Positions 1 through 7,234 of a stretch of 64,000 nucleotides of DNA are shown here, piece by piece. Both the position numbers and the translations under genes were made by a program. Positions within the stretch are counted from its first letter, which is position 1, and each line of letters starts with the position of its first letter. Below the pieces are notes generated by a model. The model saw only the letters and a list, made by a program, of their open reading frames with translations, did not search any database and was not told where the DNA came from. The DNA comes from a virus, in IMG/VR virus record IMGVR_UViG_3300009008_000013, positions 1 to 64,000 of that record; one strand, 5' to 3'.

Positions 1-25
1 TATCAACTGAACCTGCGAGTTAATT

Positions 26-481
26 ATGAACGAAGTATTCAACATAGACGATCATAGACGTCAACTGAGAACAGAAAAAGTTCAACAAATGCCCAAAATG
101 ATTTGGGTTAAATTTCAAAAAGAGGGTATACACAAATACCCGGCCGCATTAGAAGATCCCGCATTAGCAACTGGTGATGAGTATGATGTATCCTTTCTCG
201 GATATCCACATCGCCACACATTCCACTTTAAGGTTACTATACAAGTATTCCACGACGACAGAGATATTGAATTTATTCAATTTAAACGTTGGTTGGAAAA
301 TCTTTATTCCACAGGCACTTTACAATTAGACTACAAGTCCTGTGAAATGATAGCAGACGATCTCTACCTAGCAATCAACGAACGCTATAAAGGCAGAGAA
401 GTCCAAATAGACGTAAGCGAAGATGACGAGAATGGATGCCATTGCGTCTATCCTGTAATCGCTTATAAAAACATTAACTAA
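26..481 (+). CDS. Conserved phage protein, probable T-fold (QueD/PTPS-like) paralogue
   Basis: 151 residues. No certain function. The middle resembles a shortened 6-pyruvoyl-tetrahydropterin synthase fold: an H62-R-H64 pair sits where QueD enzymes have their HGH zinc pair, followed by an acidic strand and an FIQFKRWLE helix (about 84-92) like the DFxDLKRWLE helix of QueD. The later SCEMIADDL helix and the IDVSEDDENGC strand fit the second half of that fold. The catalytic Cys of QueD is not evident, so enzymatic activity is doubtful. A true QueD-like gene lies at 3996-4472. Similar short proteins are, as I recall, common in marine T4-like phages. The start has only a weak purine stretch upstream. 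Confidence 0.55.
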   Translation: MNEVFNIDDHRRQLRTEKVQQMPKMIWVKFQKEGIHKYPAALEDPALATGDEYDVSFLGYPHRHTFHFKVTIQVFHDDRDIEFIQFKRWLENLYSTGTLQLDYKSCEMIADDLYLAINERYKGREVQIDVSEDDENGCHCVYPVIAYKNIN

Positions 482-502
482 CAACAATAACAAGGTACTG
501 TT

Positions 503-724
503 ATGAAAAAAGCAGTGAAACAAATCTTTGATGATTTGGATGCATATCGTGACTTCTGTCGAGAATTTGGACGAGTCTTTGATGAGGCACATTTATATAA
601 GGAAAAGAGTCCATATAGCGACTTTTTACGCTGGAAGGAGACTGGCAAGGCAAGATATTGGCCAGGGTATCCACATTTTAGAAAACCTTATAAAAAAAGC
701 AATGCAGAACAAAGACAACAATAA
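503..724 (+). CDS. Small conserved phage protein of unknown function
   Basis: 73 residues, basic and aromatic, soluble, with no membrane segment. The N-terminal part (KQIFDDLDAYRDFCREFG) looks helical; the C-terminus is rich in Lys, Pro and aromatics. AAGG occurs about 8 nt before the ATG. The 3' end overlaps the cupin gene by 23 bp in another frame, which suggests translational coupling. I do not recognise a family. Confidence 0.6.
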   Translation: MKKAVKQIFDDLDAYRDFCREFGRVFDEAHLYKEKSPYSDFLRWKETGKARYWPGYPHFRKPYKKSNAEQRQQ

Positions 725-1115
725 ATTTGATATCCAACGAGATTGGGGAGTTTATGATGTTCTTGCTAACTTCAAAAGTATGAAGGTTAAGGAGCTAGTC
801 GTAAATCCTAACTCCTGTATGAGTTTCCAACGTCATGAACATAGAAATGAGTTTTGGATTGTAGAATCTGGTGTTGCAAGACTTATATTAGCACCAAACT
901 ATACTGAATCTTGTAGCAAAGGAGATCTTAGCAATCGGCATAATTTTATAGAACGTGATGCTAGAACTATTATATTAAATAAGCATGAATCTTACCACGT
1001 GCCAGCCGGAGAATGGCATCAAATCATGAACCCTTCTTATACACCATTGCATATTGTAGAAATACAATATGGAGAATTTTGTGATGAGGTTGATATAGAA
1101 AGGCTTTATCAATGA
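702..1115 (+). CDS. Cupin protein, mannose-6-phosphate isomerase type II-like
   Basis: 137 residues forming one cupin beta-barrel. Cupin motif 1 is visible as FQRHEHRNEFWIVESG (metal His, His and Glu) and motif 2 as HVPAGEWHQIMNP. Length and motifs match the stand-alone C-terminal cupin domain of GDP-mannose pyrophosphorylase/phosphomannose isomerase type II, an enzyme of nucleotide-sugar synthesis. The open frame extends upstream to 528, but that part lies inside the previous gene and has no ribosome site. The internal ATG at 702 gives a complete cupin, so I chose it. A glycosyltransferase follows at 1350, which fits a sugar-related role. Substrate unknown. Confidence 0.75.
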   Translation: MQNKDNNKFDIQRDWGVYDVLANFKSMKVKELVVNPNSCMSFQRHEHRNEFWIVESGVARLILAPNYTESCSKGDLSNRHNFIERDARTIILNKHESYHVPAGEWHQIMNPSYTPLHIVEIQYGEFCDEVDIERLYQ

Positions 1116-1260
1116 ATAGGTTTATACTTGCAGAGATGCAAATAGAAATTTTTATTTGGGCGAAAAATCTAGATTTGCCGCCTGGAACAAAGCAAGACCT
1201 GCACCTGAATGGTATGTAACTGGTCTTAAGACAACGAACATAGATGGAGTTACTGTTTAG
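1112..1260 (+). pseudogene. Frame-disrupted small gene
   Basis: An ATG at 1112 overlaps the cupin stop (ATGA) but its frame closes after 35 codons at 1219. A different frame from 1120 to 1260 reads as a natural soluble peptide of 46 residues (ending NIDGVTV, with motifs NFYLGEKSRFAAWNKARP and EWYVTGL) yet has no start codon. One extra base near 1118 would join the ATG to this frame. Either a true small pseudogene or a one-base sequencing error is possible. Confidence 0.4.
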
Positions 1261-1349
1261 AGGTAATACCAACAACGGCGATGTTTACTGTGCTAATAGC
1301 ATGGTTCTTACAGTAACGCCCATCTACTTAATTACTAAAGGAAAACACA

Positions 1350-2549
1350 ATGCGTAAATTAATATACATGGGACTTGAGCCTTATGAAGGAAGATATACA
1401 TTACAATTACAAGAATGGAGTGAGCGTGTATTTAAACGCAGAGGCATAGACTATATAGTTGTGCCCGGTGAGACTATTGACAATACTAAAGCAATATCTG
1501 TAGGACAAGTGTTAGACGCACATGGACGCAGTTATTTTGGTATGAGCCAAATGATGAACCTAGTCCAAATGATGCGTGATGGAACTGTGACAGGGGAGGA
1601 TGCTATCTTCTTTGAGGATATGTTTCAACCTGGTATAGAATCACTTCCGTATATTATGAACCAGATTCCCGAAAATCAACGCCCCAAAGTTTATGTCCGT
1701 TGTCTTGCCCAGGCGGTAGATCCTGATGACTTTGTCCATGTATGGGGTATGTCCAAGTGGATGAGTTTGTATGAGCAAATGGTTAATGAGTTTGCTACAG
1801 TATTGGCTACTAATGAAGAAATGGTTGCCCATATGCGTATTGCTAACTGGACTGCTCCTATATACAACATATCAGGATTGAGTTTTGGCAAAAGTGAAGT
1901 TCTTGAAAGAGTAGGAAATAAGGTAAAGAAGTGGAGTGAAAGATCTAATCGTGTTGTATTTGCGGCAAGATTTGATCAAGAAAAACAACCTGACTTCTTT
2001 ATGGATATTGTTGAAACAGTAACTGGCCATCTAAAGCACCAAAATCAATATGTAGATAGTATAACTGATGTTGAGTTCGCTGTTCTAAGCGGCGGGCCTT
2101 TACGCAGTAACAATCAAAAATATTTAGATCGTGCATTGAAATTACAAGCAGAAGGAGTTCTAAAAATTTATACTGACCTAAATAAGAATGATTATTATAA
2201 TATCGTTAACGACAGTAAGGTATTATTCAATTGTGCGCTACAAGATTGGGTAAGCAATACTGTAAGTGAAGCGGATACACTAGGGTGTAATGTAGTATAT
2301 CCTGCATATCGCAGTTTCCCTGAAACTTTTGCTAATGATGCAGATCGTTTGTATATTCCTTGGAGTATGCACTCTGCTATTGAAAAAATTGATACTGCTC
2401 TAAGAATGCCAAGTTTTAACATGGGAAGAATATCCGATTGGACGAATGGTACTATTGATCGCATATGTGATATTATGGAGGGCAACGGAGAACAGTGGCG
2501 CCGTGATGGAAATAGATATAGAGACCATGTTGCGGAGTCTAAATTTTAA
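1350..2549 (+). CDS. GT-B type glycosyltransferase (family 1/4-like)
   Basis: 399 residues. Predicted to transfer a sugar from a nucleotide-activated donor. The second Rossmann half starts at about residue 200 with NRVVFAARFDQEKQPDFFMDIVE, the typical GT4 strand-helix entry (…AR…KQPxxFxxI). Further on, VLFNCALQDWVSNTVSEADTLGCNVVYPAYRSFPE is the donor-binding region, where GT4 enzymes carry an acidic pair around SxxEGxxxxxxEA; here it is SEAD. Start ATG follows AAAGGAAAA at good spacing. Next to a cupin of the mannose-isomerase type. Target unknown: phage DNA, virion protein or host glycan are all possible. Confidence 0.75.
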   Translation: MRKLIYMGLEPYEGRYTLQLQEWSERVFKRRGIDYIVVPGETIDNTKAISVGQVLDAHGRSYFGMSQMMNLVQMMRDGTVTGEDAIFFEDMFQPGIESLPYIMNQIPENQRPKVYVRCLAQAVDPDDFVHVWGMSKWMSLYEQMVNEFATVLATNEEMVAHMRIANWTAPIYNISGLSFGKSEVLERVGNKVKKWSERSNRVVFAARFDQEKQPDFFMDIVETVTGHLKHQNQYVDSITDVEFAVLSGGPLRSNNQKYLDRALKLQAEGVLKIYTDLNKNDYYNIVNDSKVLFNCALQDWVSNTVSEADTLGCNVVYPAYRSFPETFANDADRLYIPWSMHSAIEKIDTALRMPSFNMGRISDWTNGTIDRICDIMEGNGEQWRRDGNRYRDHVAESKF

Positions 2550-2556
2550 CAAATAA

Positions 2557-2585
2557 TTGACATTTGCCTAAATAATCTTTATAAT
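2557..2585 (+). promoter_or_regulatory. Sigma70-type promoter for folE
   Basis: TTGACA at 2557-2562, exactly 17 bp, then TATAAT at 2580-2585. Both hexamers are perfect. The predicted start near 2592 gives a 15-nt leader that contains GGAG before the ATG at 2607. This suggests early expression by host RNA polymerase of the 7-deazaguanine block. Confidence 0.85.
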
Positions 2586-2606
2586 ATATAGTACTTGGAG
2601 AAATAT

Positions 2607-3293
2607 ATGAGCATTAGTAAAACAATTAGAAACAGAATGCTAGAACACGGTGGACGTTTTTGGGCAGGAGACAATATATCAGAATTTATCGAAGAAGAAG
2701 AAAAAGATCTGCTCATTGATGAACTAACGGAAAAGTTTGAAGGAGTATTGGACACTCTGCTTATTGATAGGCATAGTGATCCTAACTCTATTGACACGCC
2801 GCGTCGTTTAGCAAAAATGTATATAAGAGAACTTATGAGCGGCCGTTTTGATAACATGCCCAATGCAACCGCATTTCCTAATCATGTAGAGGATGGTTAC
2901 GAAGGCATGCTTGTTGTAAGAAGTGAAATACGTAGCGTTTGCTCCCATCATTTTCAACCAGTAACCGGAGTTGCATATATTGGCATTATCGCGGCAGACA
3001 CACTTATAGGATTATCCAAATATACACGTATAGCACAATGGTGTGCCAGACGGGGAACACTACAAGAAGAACTTGCCAACGACATAGCACATGAAATTAT
3101 TAAAGCAACAGGTTCTAGTAATGTAGGTGTTTACGTACAAGCAACGCATGGTTGCGTAGAAAATAGGGGTGTCATGGCACACTCTAGTCTAACACAAACA
3201 ACAGTGCTTAAAGGATCATTTAAAGAAGATGCTTCTACTAAAAAAGAGTTCTTTGACAATATCAAACTTCAGCAAGAATTTGCTCCGCGATAG
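2607..3293 (+). CDS. folE: GTP cyclohydrolase I
   Basis: 228 residues. Converts GTP to dihydroneopterin triphosphate, the first step towards 7-deazaguanines (and folate). Family signatures: TPRRLAKMY; CSHHFQPVTG with zinc ligands C112 and H115; LIGLSKYTRIAQW; and HGCVENRG with the third zinc ligand C183. An in-frame TTG at 2595 overlaps the Shine-Dalgarno; ATG 2607, six bases after GGAG, is the likely start. A phosphoribosyltransferase, a QueD-like enzyme and QueE follow on the same strand, so the product most likely feeds queuosine-type chemistry. Such genes are known in many marine phages, where 7-deazaguanine can replace dG in DNA or support tRNA modification. Confidence 0.95.
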   Translation: MSISKTIRNRMLEHGGRFWAGDNISEFIEEEEKDLLIDELTEKFEGVLDTLLIDRHSDPNSIDTPRRLAKMYIRELMSGRFDNMPNATAFPNHVEDGYEGMLVVRSEIRSVCSHHFQPVTGVAYIGIIAADTLIGLSKYTRIAQWCARRGTLQEELANDIAHEIIKATGSSNVGVYVQATHGCVENRGVMAHSSLTQTTVLKGSFKEDASTKKEFFDNIKLQQEFAPR

Positions 3294-3310
3294 CAAGGAG
3301 ACTTAAATAT

Positions 3311-3853
3311 ATGAAAATGATCTATCTAAATACACAAGACATTAAGTCGCAAGTTTTAGATATTACTCAACAGATTTATGCTGGTAATTGGCGGCCTGAA
3401 TACATTGTAGGTATTACAAGGGGAGGACTAATTCCTGCTACAATGTTGAGTCATTATTTAGAAACACCGTTACATACATTAGATGTTAGATTACGAGATG
3501 GACACAATCTACAATCTAGTTTAGAAATGGCGGCAGACGCGTCAGGCATAACTAAAACTAGTTTTAGTCATGAAGAAGTAATCGAACCTAAAAATATACT
3601 TGTTGTTGATGATATAAATGATTCTGGTGCTACATTTGATTGGATTGTAAATGATTGGATGAATGCGCCGATACCGGGTGTTAAGTCTTGGGACAAAGTT
3701 GTAGGCTCTAATGTTCGTTTTGCTTCGCTAGTTAATAATGAGGAGAGTAGATTTACAGAAATCTCTTACACCTCATTAGTGATTAATAAAATTGAAGATC
3801 CCTCGTGGATTGTTTTTCCGTGGGAAAACTGGTGGAGTGATAAAAATTGGTAA
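3311..3853 (+). CDS. Phosphoribosyltransferase (type I fold)
   Basis: 180 residues. The PRPP-binding loop is clear at about 98-111: ILVVDDINDSGATFDW, with the two acidic residues and the Gly-Ala-Thr of type I phosphoribosyltransferases. The N-terminal YIVGITRGGLIPATMLSHYL is the usual pyrophosphate-loop region (RGG). It should join or remove a ribose-5-phosphate on a purine-like base. Seventeen bases after folE and preceded by AAGGAG. Its position between folE and a queD-like gene allows a role in handling a 7-deazaguanine base, but simple purine salvage is equally possible. Confidence 0.8.
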   Translation: MKMIYLNTQDIKSQVLDITQQIYAGNWRPEYIVGITRGGLIPATMLSHYLETPLHTLDVRLRDGHNLQSSLEMAADASGITKTSFSHEEVIEPKNILVVDDINDSGATFDWIVNDWMNAPIPGVKSWDKVVGSNVRFASLVNNEESRFTEISYTSLVINKIEDPSWIVFPWENWWSDKNW

Positions 3854-3887
3854 TAAAAACATTAAAGATCAACTGAGGAGGAAATGA

Positions 3888-3995
3888 ATGTTATCAAAAT
3901 ATTTAGAAGGTGTTGATAAGACGCTAGTACGCAATCTAGTCATTATGCACACCATTGTATTAGGCTATAATCTTTTATGGCAAGGAGAAAAATAA
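3888..3995 (+). CDS. Small single-span membrane peptide
   Basis: 35 codons plus stop, directly abutting the next gene's ATG at 3996. A very strong Shine-Dalgarno (GAGGAGG) lies just upstream. The product has a hydrophilic N-terminus and one hydrophobic stretch (LVIMHTIVLGYNLLW). An alternative ATG at 3884 gives only ten codons. No family recognised. The strong ribosome site and exact fit in the gap argue that it is real. Confidence 0.55.
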   Translation: MLSKYLEGVDKTLVRNLVIMHTIVLGYNLLWQGEK

Positions 3996-4472
3996 ATGAG
4001 CGGAGTACCTGAATTTACATCTACAAAAACATTTTATAACTTTCCGTGTGCTCATAGACAACACAAGCATGACGGAAACTGCGCTATGATACACGGCTAT
4101 AGCCGTAGTTTTCATTTTACGTTTGGCGCACACACTATGACAAAAGAAGGATTTCTTGTTGATTATAGTGACTTGAAAGAACTAAAGAGATGGTTAGAAG
4201 AGAATTATGACCATACGTTTGTTATTGATCACGATGACCCATATATGGAAACATTCCAAATGCTACACGATGCGGGTGTATGTAAATTAATTGTACAAGA
4301 AGAAGGGCCAGGTATGGAAGGCACTGCTATGCGTATCTGTAATTATGCTGATGGATGGTTACGCGAAAGAACAGGTGGCAGAGCATGGGTTATTAGTGTA
4401 GAAGCAAGAGAAAATGACAAGAACAGTTCAACCTATCATAACCCCGAAGCAGGGTTTAATGGATGGGTGTAA
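3996..4472 (+). CDS. queD: 6-carboxy-tetrahydropterin synthase (QueD/PTPS family)
   Basis: 158 residues. Expected reaction: dihydroneopterin triphosphate to 6-carboxy-tetrahydropterin, second step of 7-deazaguanine synthesis. Visible are H20 in FPCAHRQ, the catalytic-type Cys C29 in CAMIHGYS, zinc ligand H33, and the Asp-His of YDHTFVID (D72, H73). The usual HGH pair reads H33-G-Y35, so one canonical zinc His is Tyr; another His (H40) lies close by. The insert between H20 and C29 is His-rich. The start has AAGGAGAAA upstream. The 3' end overlaps the amidinotransferase by 10 bp. Confidence 0.85.
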   Translation: MSGVPEFTSTKTFYNFPCAHRQHKHDGNCAMIHGYSRSFHFTFGAHTMTKEGFLVDYSDLKELKRWLEENYDHTFVIDHDDPYMETFQMLHDAGVCKLIVQEEGPGMEGTAMRICNYADGWLRERTGGRAWVISVEARENDKNSSTYHNPEAGFNGWV

Positions 4473-5665
4473 TCAATTGTAACACAGGATTCCAACCACT
4501 AAAAGAATGTTGGTTAGGCGATTGCTATCGTCCGGAGTTCTTTGACTACGTTGATAATATTAAAGTAAAAAATATTCTGCAACAAATTACTGAAGAAACC
4601 ATAGAAGATTTAGAGAACATTAAAGAAGTATTAGAAAGTTATGGCGTAACTGTTAAACGCCCGAAACTTTTTGATTTTGATCAAGTATATAATATATACA
4701 AAGTTGGTGGAGCTTGTGTTGATGAAAACTTAAACATTATTATTGATGAAGTATTAAATTATTTTCCAAGATTAATTGATAGGAAAGGTGTCGAAAGTTT
4801 TTTAGCAAACTACGATATATATGCAGATCCAGGCGCACTCACCCGACCGCCATTATTTCCACGGGACGATCAAATCATAGTAGGAGAAACTTTTTATAAG
4901 TTAAGACCGTACAGCATGCCAGAAGTAAACCCGGCTTGTATAAATACTATTAATCCATTATATCCACAGGGAGGTGCCAGCCGGGCCCTTGCTATATTTT
5001 ATGAACCATTATTCAAAGAATTAAAAGAACAAGGCGCAAATATTATTGAATTCCCGTGGAAAGACGATTATTTGAATGAGGGACCAAATATTGTGCGGCT
5101 TGGGGATACAATAATATTAGATGGATTGCGGCCGCATGTTTACAAATACTTTAAAAATCATTTTAAAGACAACTATAATATTATAACTGCTTTTAACGAC
5201 GGGCATTCGGATGGTATATACGCACCAATAAAACCCGGCGCATTTATATCAAATGGCGAAGCACTACAGTTTAAAAAGTATTTTCCAAATTGGGACGTAT
5301 TCTACTTGCCAGACGCCCAATGGTCTAATATGTCACCATTCTTAGAAGTTAGAGAAAAAGTACAAGGAAAATGGTGGATTCCAGGCGAAGAACACAACGA
5401 CGAACTTATTGACTACGTAGATAAATGGTTTAGCGAGTGGGTAGGATTTTGTGAAGAAACAATTTGGGACGTTAATGTATTGATGGTAAATCCTGAAACT
5501 GTACTGTGCCTAACCGAAAATAAAGAATTATTTAAATGGTTTAGAAAGCATAATGTAGAGCCTATAGTAACTCCGTTTAGGCATAGATTCTTTTGGGATG
5601 GTGGATTGCATTGCTTAACGTTAGACATACACAGGGAAGGAGGCATTGAGAGTTATGCAAGATGA
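4463..5665 (+). CDS. Amidinotransferase family (glycine amidinotransferase-like)
   Basis: 400 residues, the usual length of arginine:glycine amidinotransferases. These move the amidino group of arginine to an amine through a Cys thioester. The catalytic Cys is in DGGLHCLTLDIHRE (C384) and the catalytic His in FNDGHSDGIYAP (H248). Acidic residues suited to the third catalytic position lie in DTIILDGLRPH (D220). The gene overlaps queD (10 bp) and the next gene (11 bp) and sits between queD and queE, so its substrate may be linked to that pathway. Production of a free guanidino metabolite such as guanidinoacetate is the simple alternative. Confidence 0.85.
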   Translation: MGVINCNTGFQPLKECWLGDCYRPEFFDYVDNIKVKNILQQITEETIEDLENIKEVLESYGVTVKRPKLFDFDQVYNIYKVGGACVDENLNIIIDEVLNYFPRLIDRKGVESFLANYDIYADPGALTRPPLFPRDDQIIVGETFYKLRPYSMPEVNPACINTINPLYPQGGASRALAIFYEPLFKELKEQGANIIEFPWKDDYLNEGPNIVRLGDTIILDGLRPHVYKYFKNHFKDNYNIITAFNDGHSDGIYAPIKPGAFISNGEALQFKKYFPNWDVFYLPDAQWSNMSPFLEVREKVQGKWWIPGEEHNDELIDYVDKWFSEWVGFCEETIWDVNVLMVNPETVLCLTENKELFKWFRKHNVEPIVTPFRHRFFWDGGLHCLTLDIHREGGIESYAR

Positions 5666-5981
5666 CATTAATAAGGCAAAAGACCTAATAGACAAATGCT
5701 TCGATAATTTTAAAATACCTCGACACAGTGTATACATATCACGAACTGAACGTAATACACTTGACAATCTTAAAGAAATTGTTATAATATTAGATAAACT
5801 TCCAAAAAGATTAGAAGAAGAAAAGCAAGAATGGAAAGAAGAATACGACGATATGCAAATTAAAATACAGCGAATGTTAAAGGGGCCTAGTTGGGGTATG
5901 ACTAAGGAAGAACATCAAGCAATACCACTACATAAATTATTTGGCGATAAATGGCAAGGAAATAAACCCGATGAAGATTAG
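5655..5981 (+). CDS. Small helical phage protein, unknown
   Basis: 108 residues, highly charged. Residues about 45-80 (KRLEEEKQEWKEEYDDMQIKIQ) should form a coiled coil. No enzyme motif. I chose ATG 5655, which overlaps the amidinotransferase end; an in-frame TTG at 5646 lies only two bases from the GGAGG and is too close. The 3' end overlaps queE by 11 bp, so it is co-translated with the 7-deazaguanine genes. Function unknown. Confidence 0.6.
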   Translation: MQDDINKAKDLIDKCFDNFKIPRHSVYISRTERNTLDNLKEIVIILDKLPKRLEEEKQEWKEEYDDMQIKIQRMLKGPSWGMTKEEHQAIPLHKLFGDKWQGNKPDED

Positions 5982-6855
5982 ATATACAGAAATATTTTAT
6001 AGTTTACAAGGAGAGGGTAAGTTTACAGGCGTGCCGTCTGTTTTCTTGCGACTGTTTGGTTGTAATTTAAAATGCCAAGGTTTTGGAATGCCACGCGGTG
6101 AGTTAAGCAAAGAGCGACTCGGCGTTTTTGCCGCTGATTATACACACTTTGATGATTTGCCATTAGTTAGCACAGGATGTGACAGTTATGCAAGTTGGGA
6201 TCCACGATTTAAATATTTAGCAACAGATGTAGACTTAGACAAATTAGTAGATGATCTATTGGCAAAAACGCCCAATGGCAGTTGGATAATGCCCAATGGG
6301 CAAGACATACATTTAGTTATTACGGGCGGTGAGCCTATGATGTGGCAAAAAATATATCCTGATTTATTTGCACATGATCGTATGCAGGATTTAAAAAATG
6401 TTACATTCGAGACTAATACTACTAGAAATTTAACTGACAAAATTTTTGAATGGTTTTACGACTGGCGAAATTGGACCGGTGATTTTGCTAATTACAGGAC
6501 TCCTATCAGACCATATGTTACCTGGTCGTGCTCTCCTAAACTATCAGCAAGCGGCGAACCATGGGGAAAAGCAATTAAGCCTGATGTGGCGGCCGCATAT
6601 TATAAAATGCCTTTCTCAGACATGTATTTTAAATTTGTTATTGATAGCGAAGAAAGCATGGATGAAGTAGAAAAAGCCATTGCAGTATATAAAGAAGCAG
6701 GCGTTGACTGTCCTGTTTATTGTATGCCTGTAGGTGGTTTATATGATGATTATAAAAAGAATACACGCATTGTCGCAGAAGCAGTTATGAAACATGGATT
6801 ACGTTATAGTCCAAGACTACACTCTGATCTGTTTGGTAATGCATGGGGAACATAA
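5971..6855 (+). CDS. queE: 7-carboxy-7-deazaguanine synthase, radical SAM, with inserted cluster loop
   Basis: 294 residues. QueE turns 6-carboxy-tetrahydropterin into 7-carboxy-7-deazaguanine. The N-terminus (YTEIFYSLQGEGKFTGVPSV) and VITGGEPMMW are QueE hallmarks. The three cluster cysteines are C31 and C35 (FGCNLKC) and, after 34 residues, C70 in the QueE-like string TGCDSYASWD. Spacing is therefore CX3CX34C rather than CX3CX2C, i.e. a loop has been inserted within the cluster motif. ATG 5971 is used; an upstream in-frame TTG at 5941 has no ribosome site. No QueC or DpdA is present in the window, so later steps are outside it or absent. Confidence 0.9.
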   Translation: MKIRYTEIFYSLQGEGKFTGVPSVFLRLFGCNLKCQGFGMPRGELSKERLGVFAADYTHFDDLPLVSTGCDSYASWDPRFKYLATDVDLDKLVDDLLAKTPNGSWIMPNGQDIHLVITGGEPMMWQKIYPDLFAHDRMQDLKNVTFETNTTRNLTDKIFEWFYDWRNWTGDFANYRTPIRPYVTWSCSPKLSASGEPWGKAIKPDVAAAYYKMPFSDMYFKFVIDSEESMDEVEKAIAVYKEAGVDCPVYCMPVGGLYDDYKKNTRIVAEAVMKHGLRYSPRLHSDLFGNAWGT

Positions 6856-7229
6856 TGGATATATTTGAAAAACTAAAAAATGCATTTGGTTCTGAGCCAA
6901 CCCCAGAACCAGTTAAAGAACCAAAGAAAAAATTGACGCCAAAGGAGAAAGCGACAAAAAAGGGTGAACCATGGTTTACCATTGTGGATGTAGAAATTAA
7001 TAGTGAGAACCCACTTAATGGTGCGTTTGAATTAGATTGGAACGACCCATTCGTTAAAATGTTACGTGGTCACGGATTAACTGGTGAAACAGACGAAGAA
7101 GTGGTGGATCAATGGTTTCAAGACTTATGTAGACAAATTGCTATGGAAACATATGATGAAGACGTCGTAGGTAGCAATATTAATATACAAATGCGAGACA
7201 TACAAAACGGGAAAAAAGAATATAAATAA
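6855..7229 (+). CDS. Conserved phage protein of unknown function
   Basis: 124 residues from the ATG that overlaps the queE stop (TAATG). A further ATG at 6843 would lie inside queE. The N-terminus (MDIFEKLKNAFG) is an amphipathic helix, followed by a Pro/Lys-rich linker (about 18-40), then a compact domain beginning GEPWFTIVDVEI with ELDWNDPFV and VVDQWFQDLCRQIAMETY. It resembles, from memory, small proteins found widely in T4-like cyanophages. No catalytic motif. A late promoter element overlaps its stop. Confidence 0.65.
   Translation: MDIFEKLKNAFGSEPTPEPVKEPKKKLTPKEKATKKGEPWFTIVDVEINSENPLNGAFELDWNDPFVKMLRGHGLTGETDEEVVDQWFQDLCRQIAMETYDEDVVGSNINIQMRDIQNGKKEYK
7221..7228 (+). promoter_or_regulatory. 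T4-type late promoter element TATAAATA
   Basis: Perfect TATAAATA ending 6 nt before the ATG at 7235. With T4 late-promoter geometry transcription would start at the base next to the ATG, giving an essentially leaderless message. No Shine-Dalgarno is seen before 7235. Confidence 0.6.
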
Positions 7230-7234
7230 TTTAA

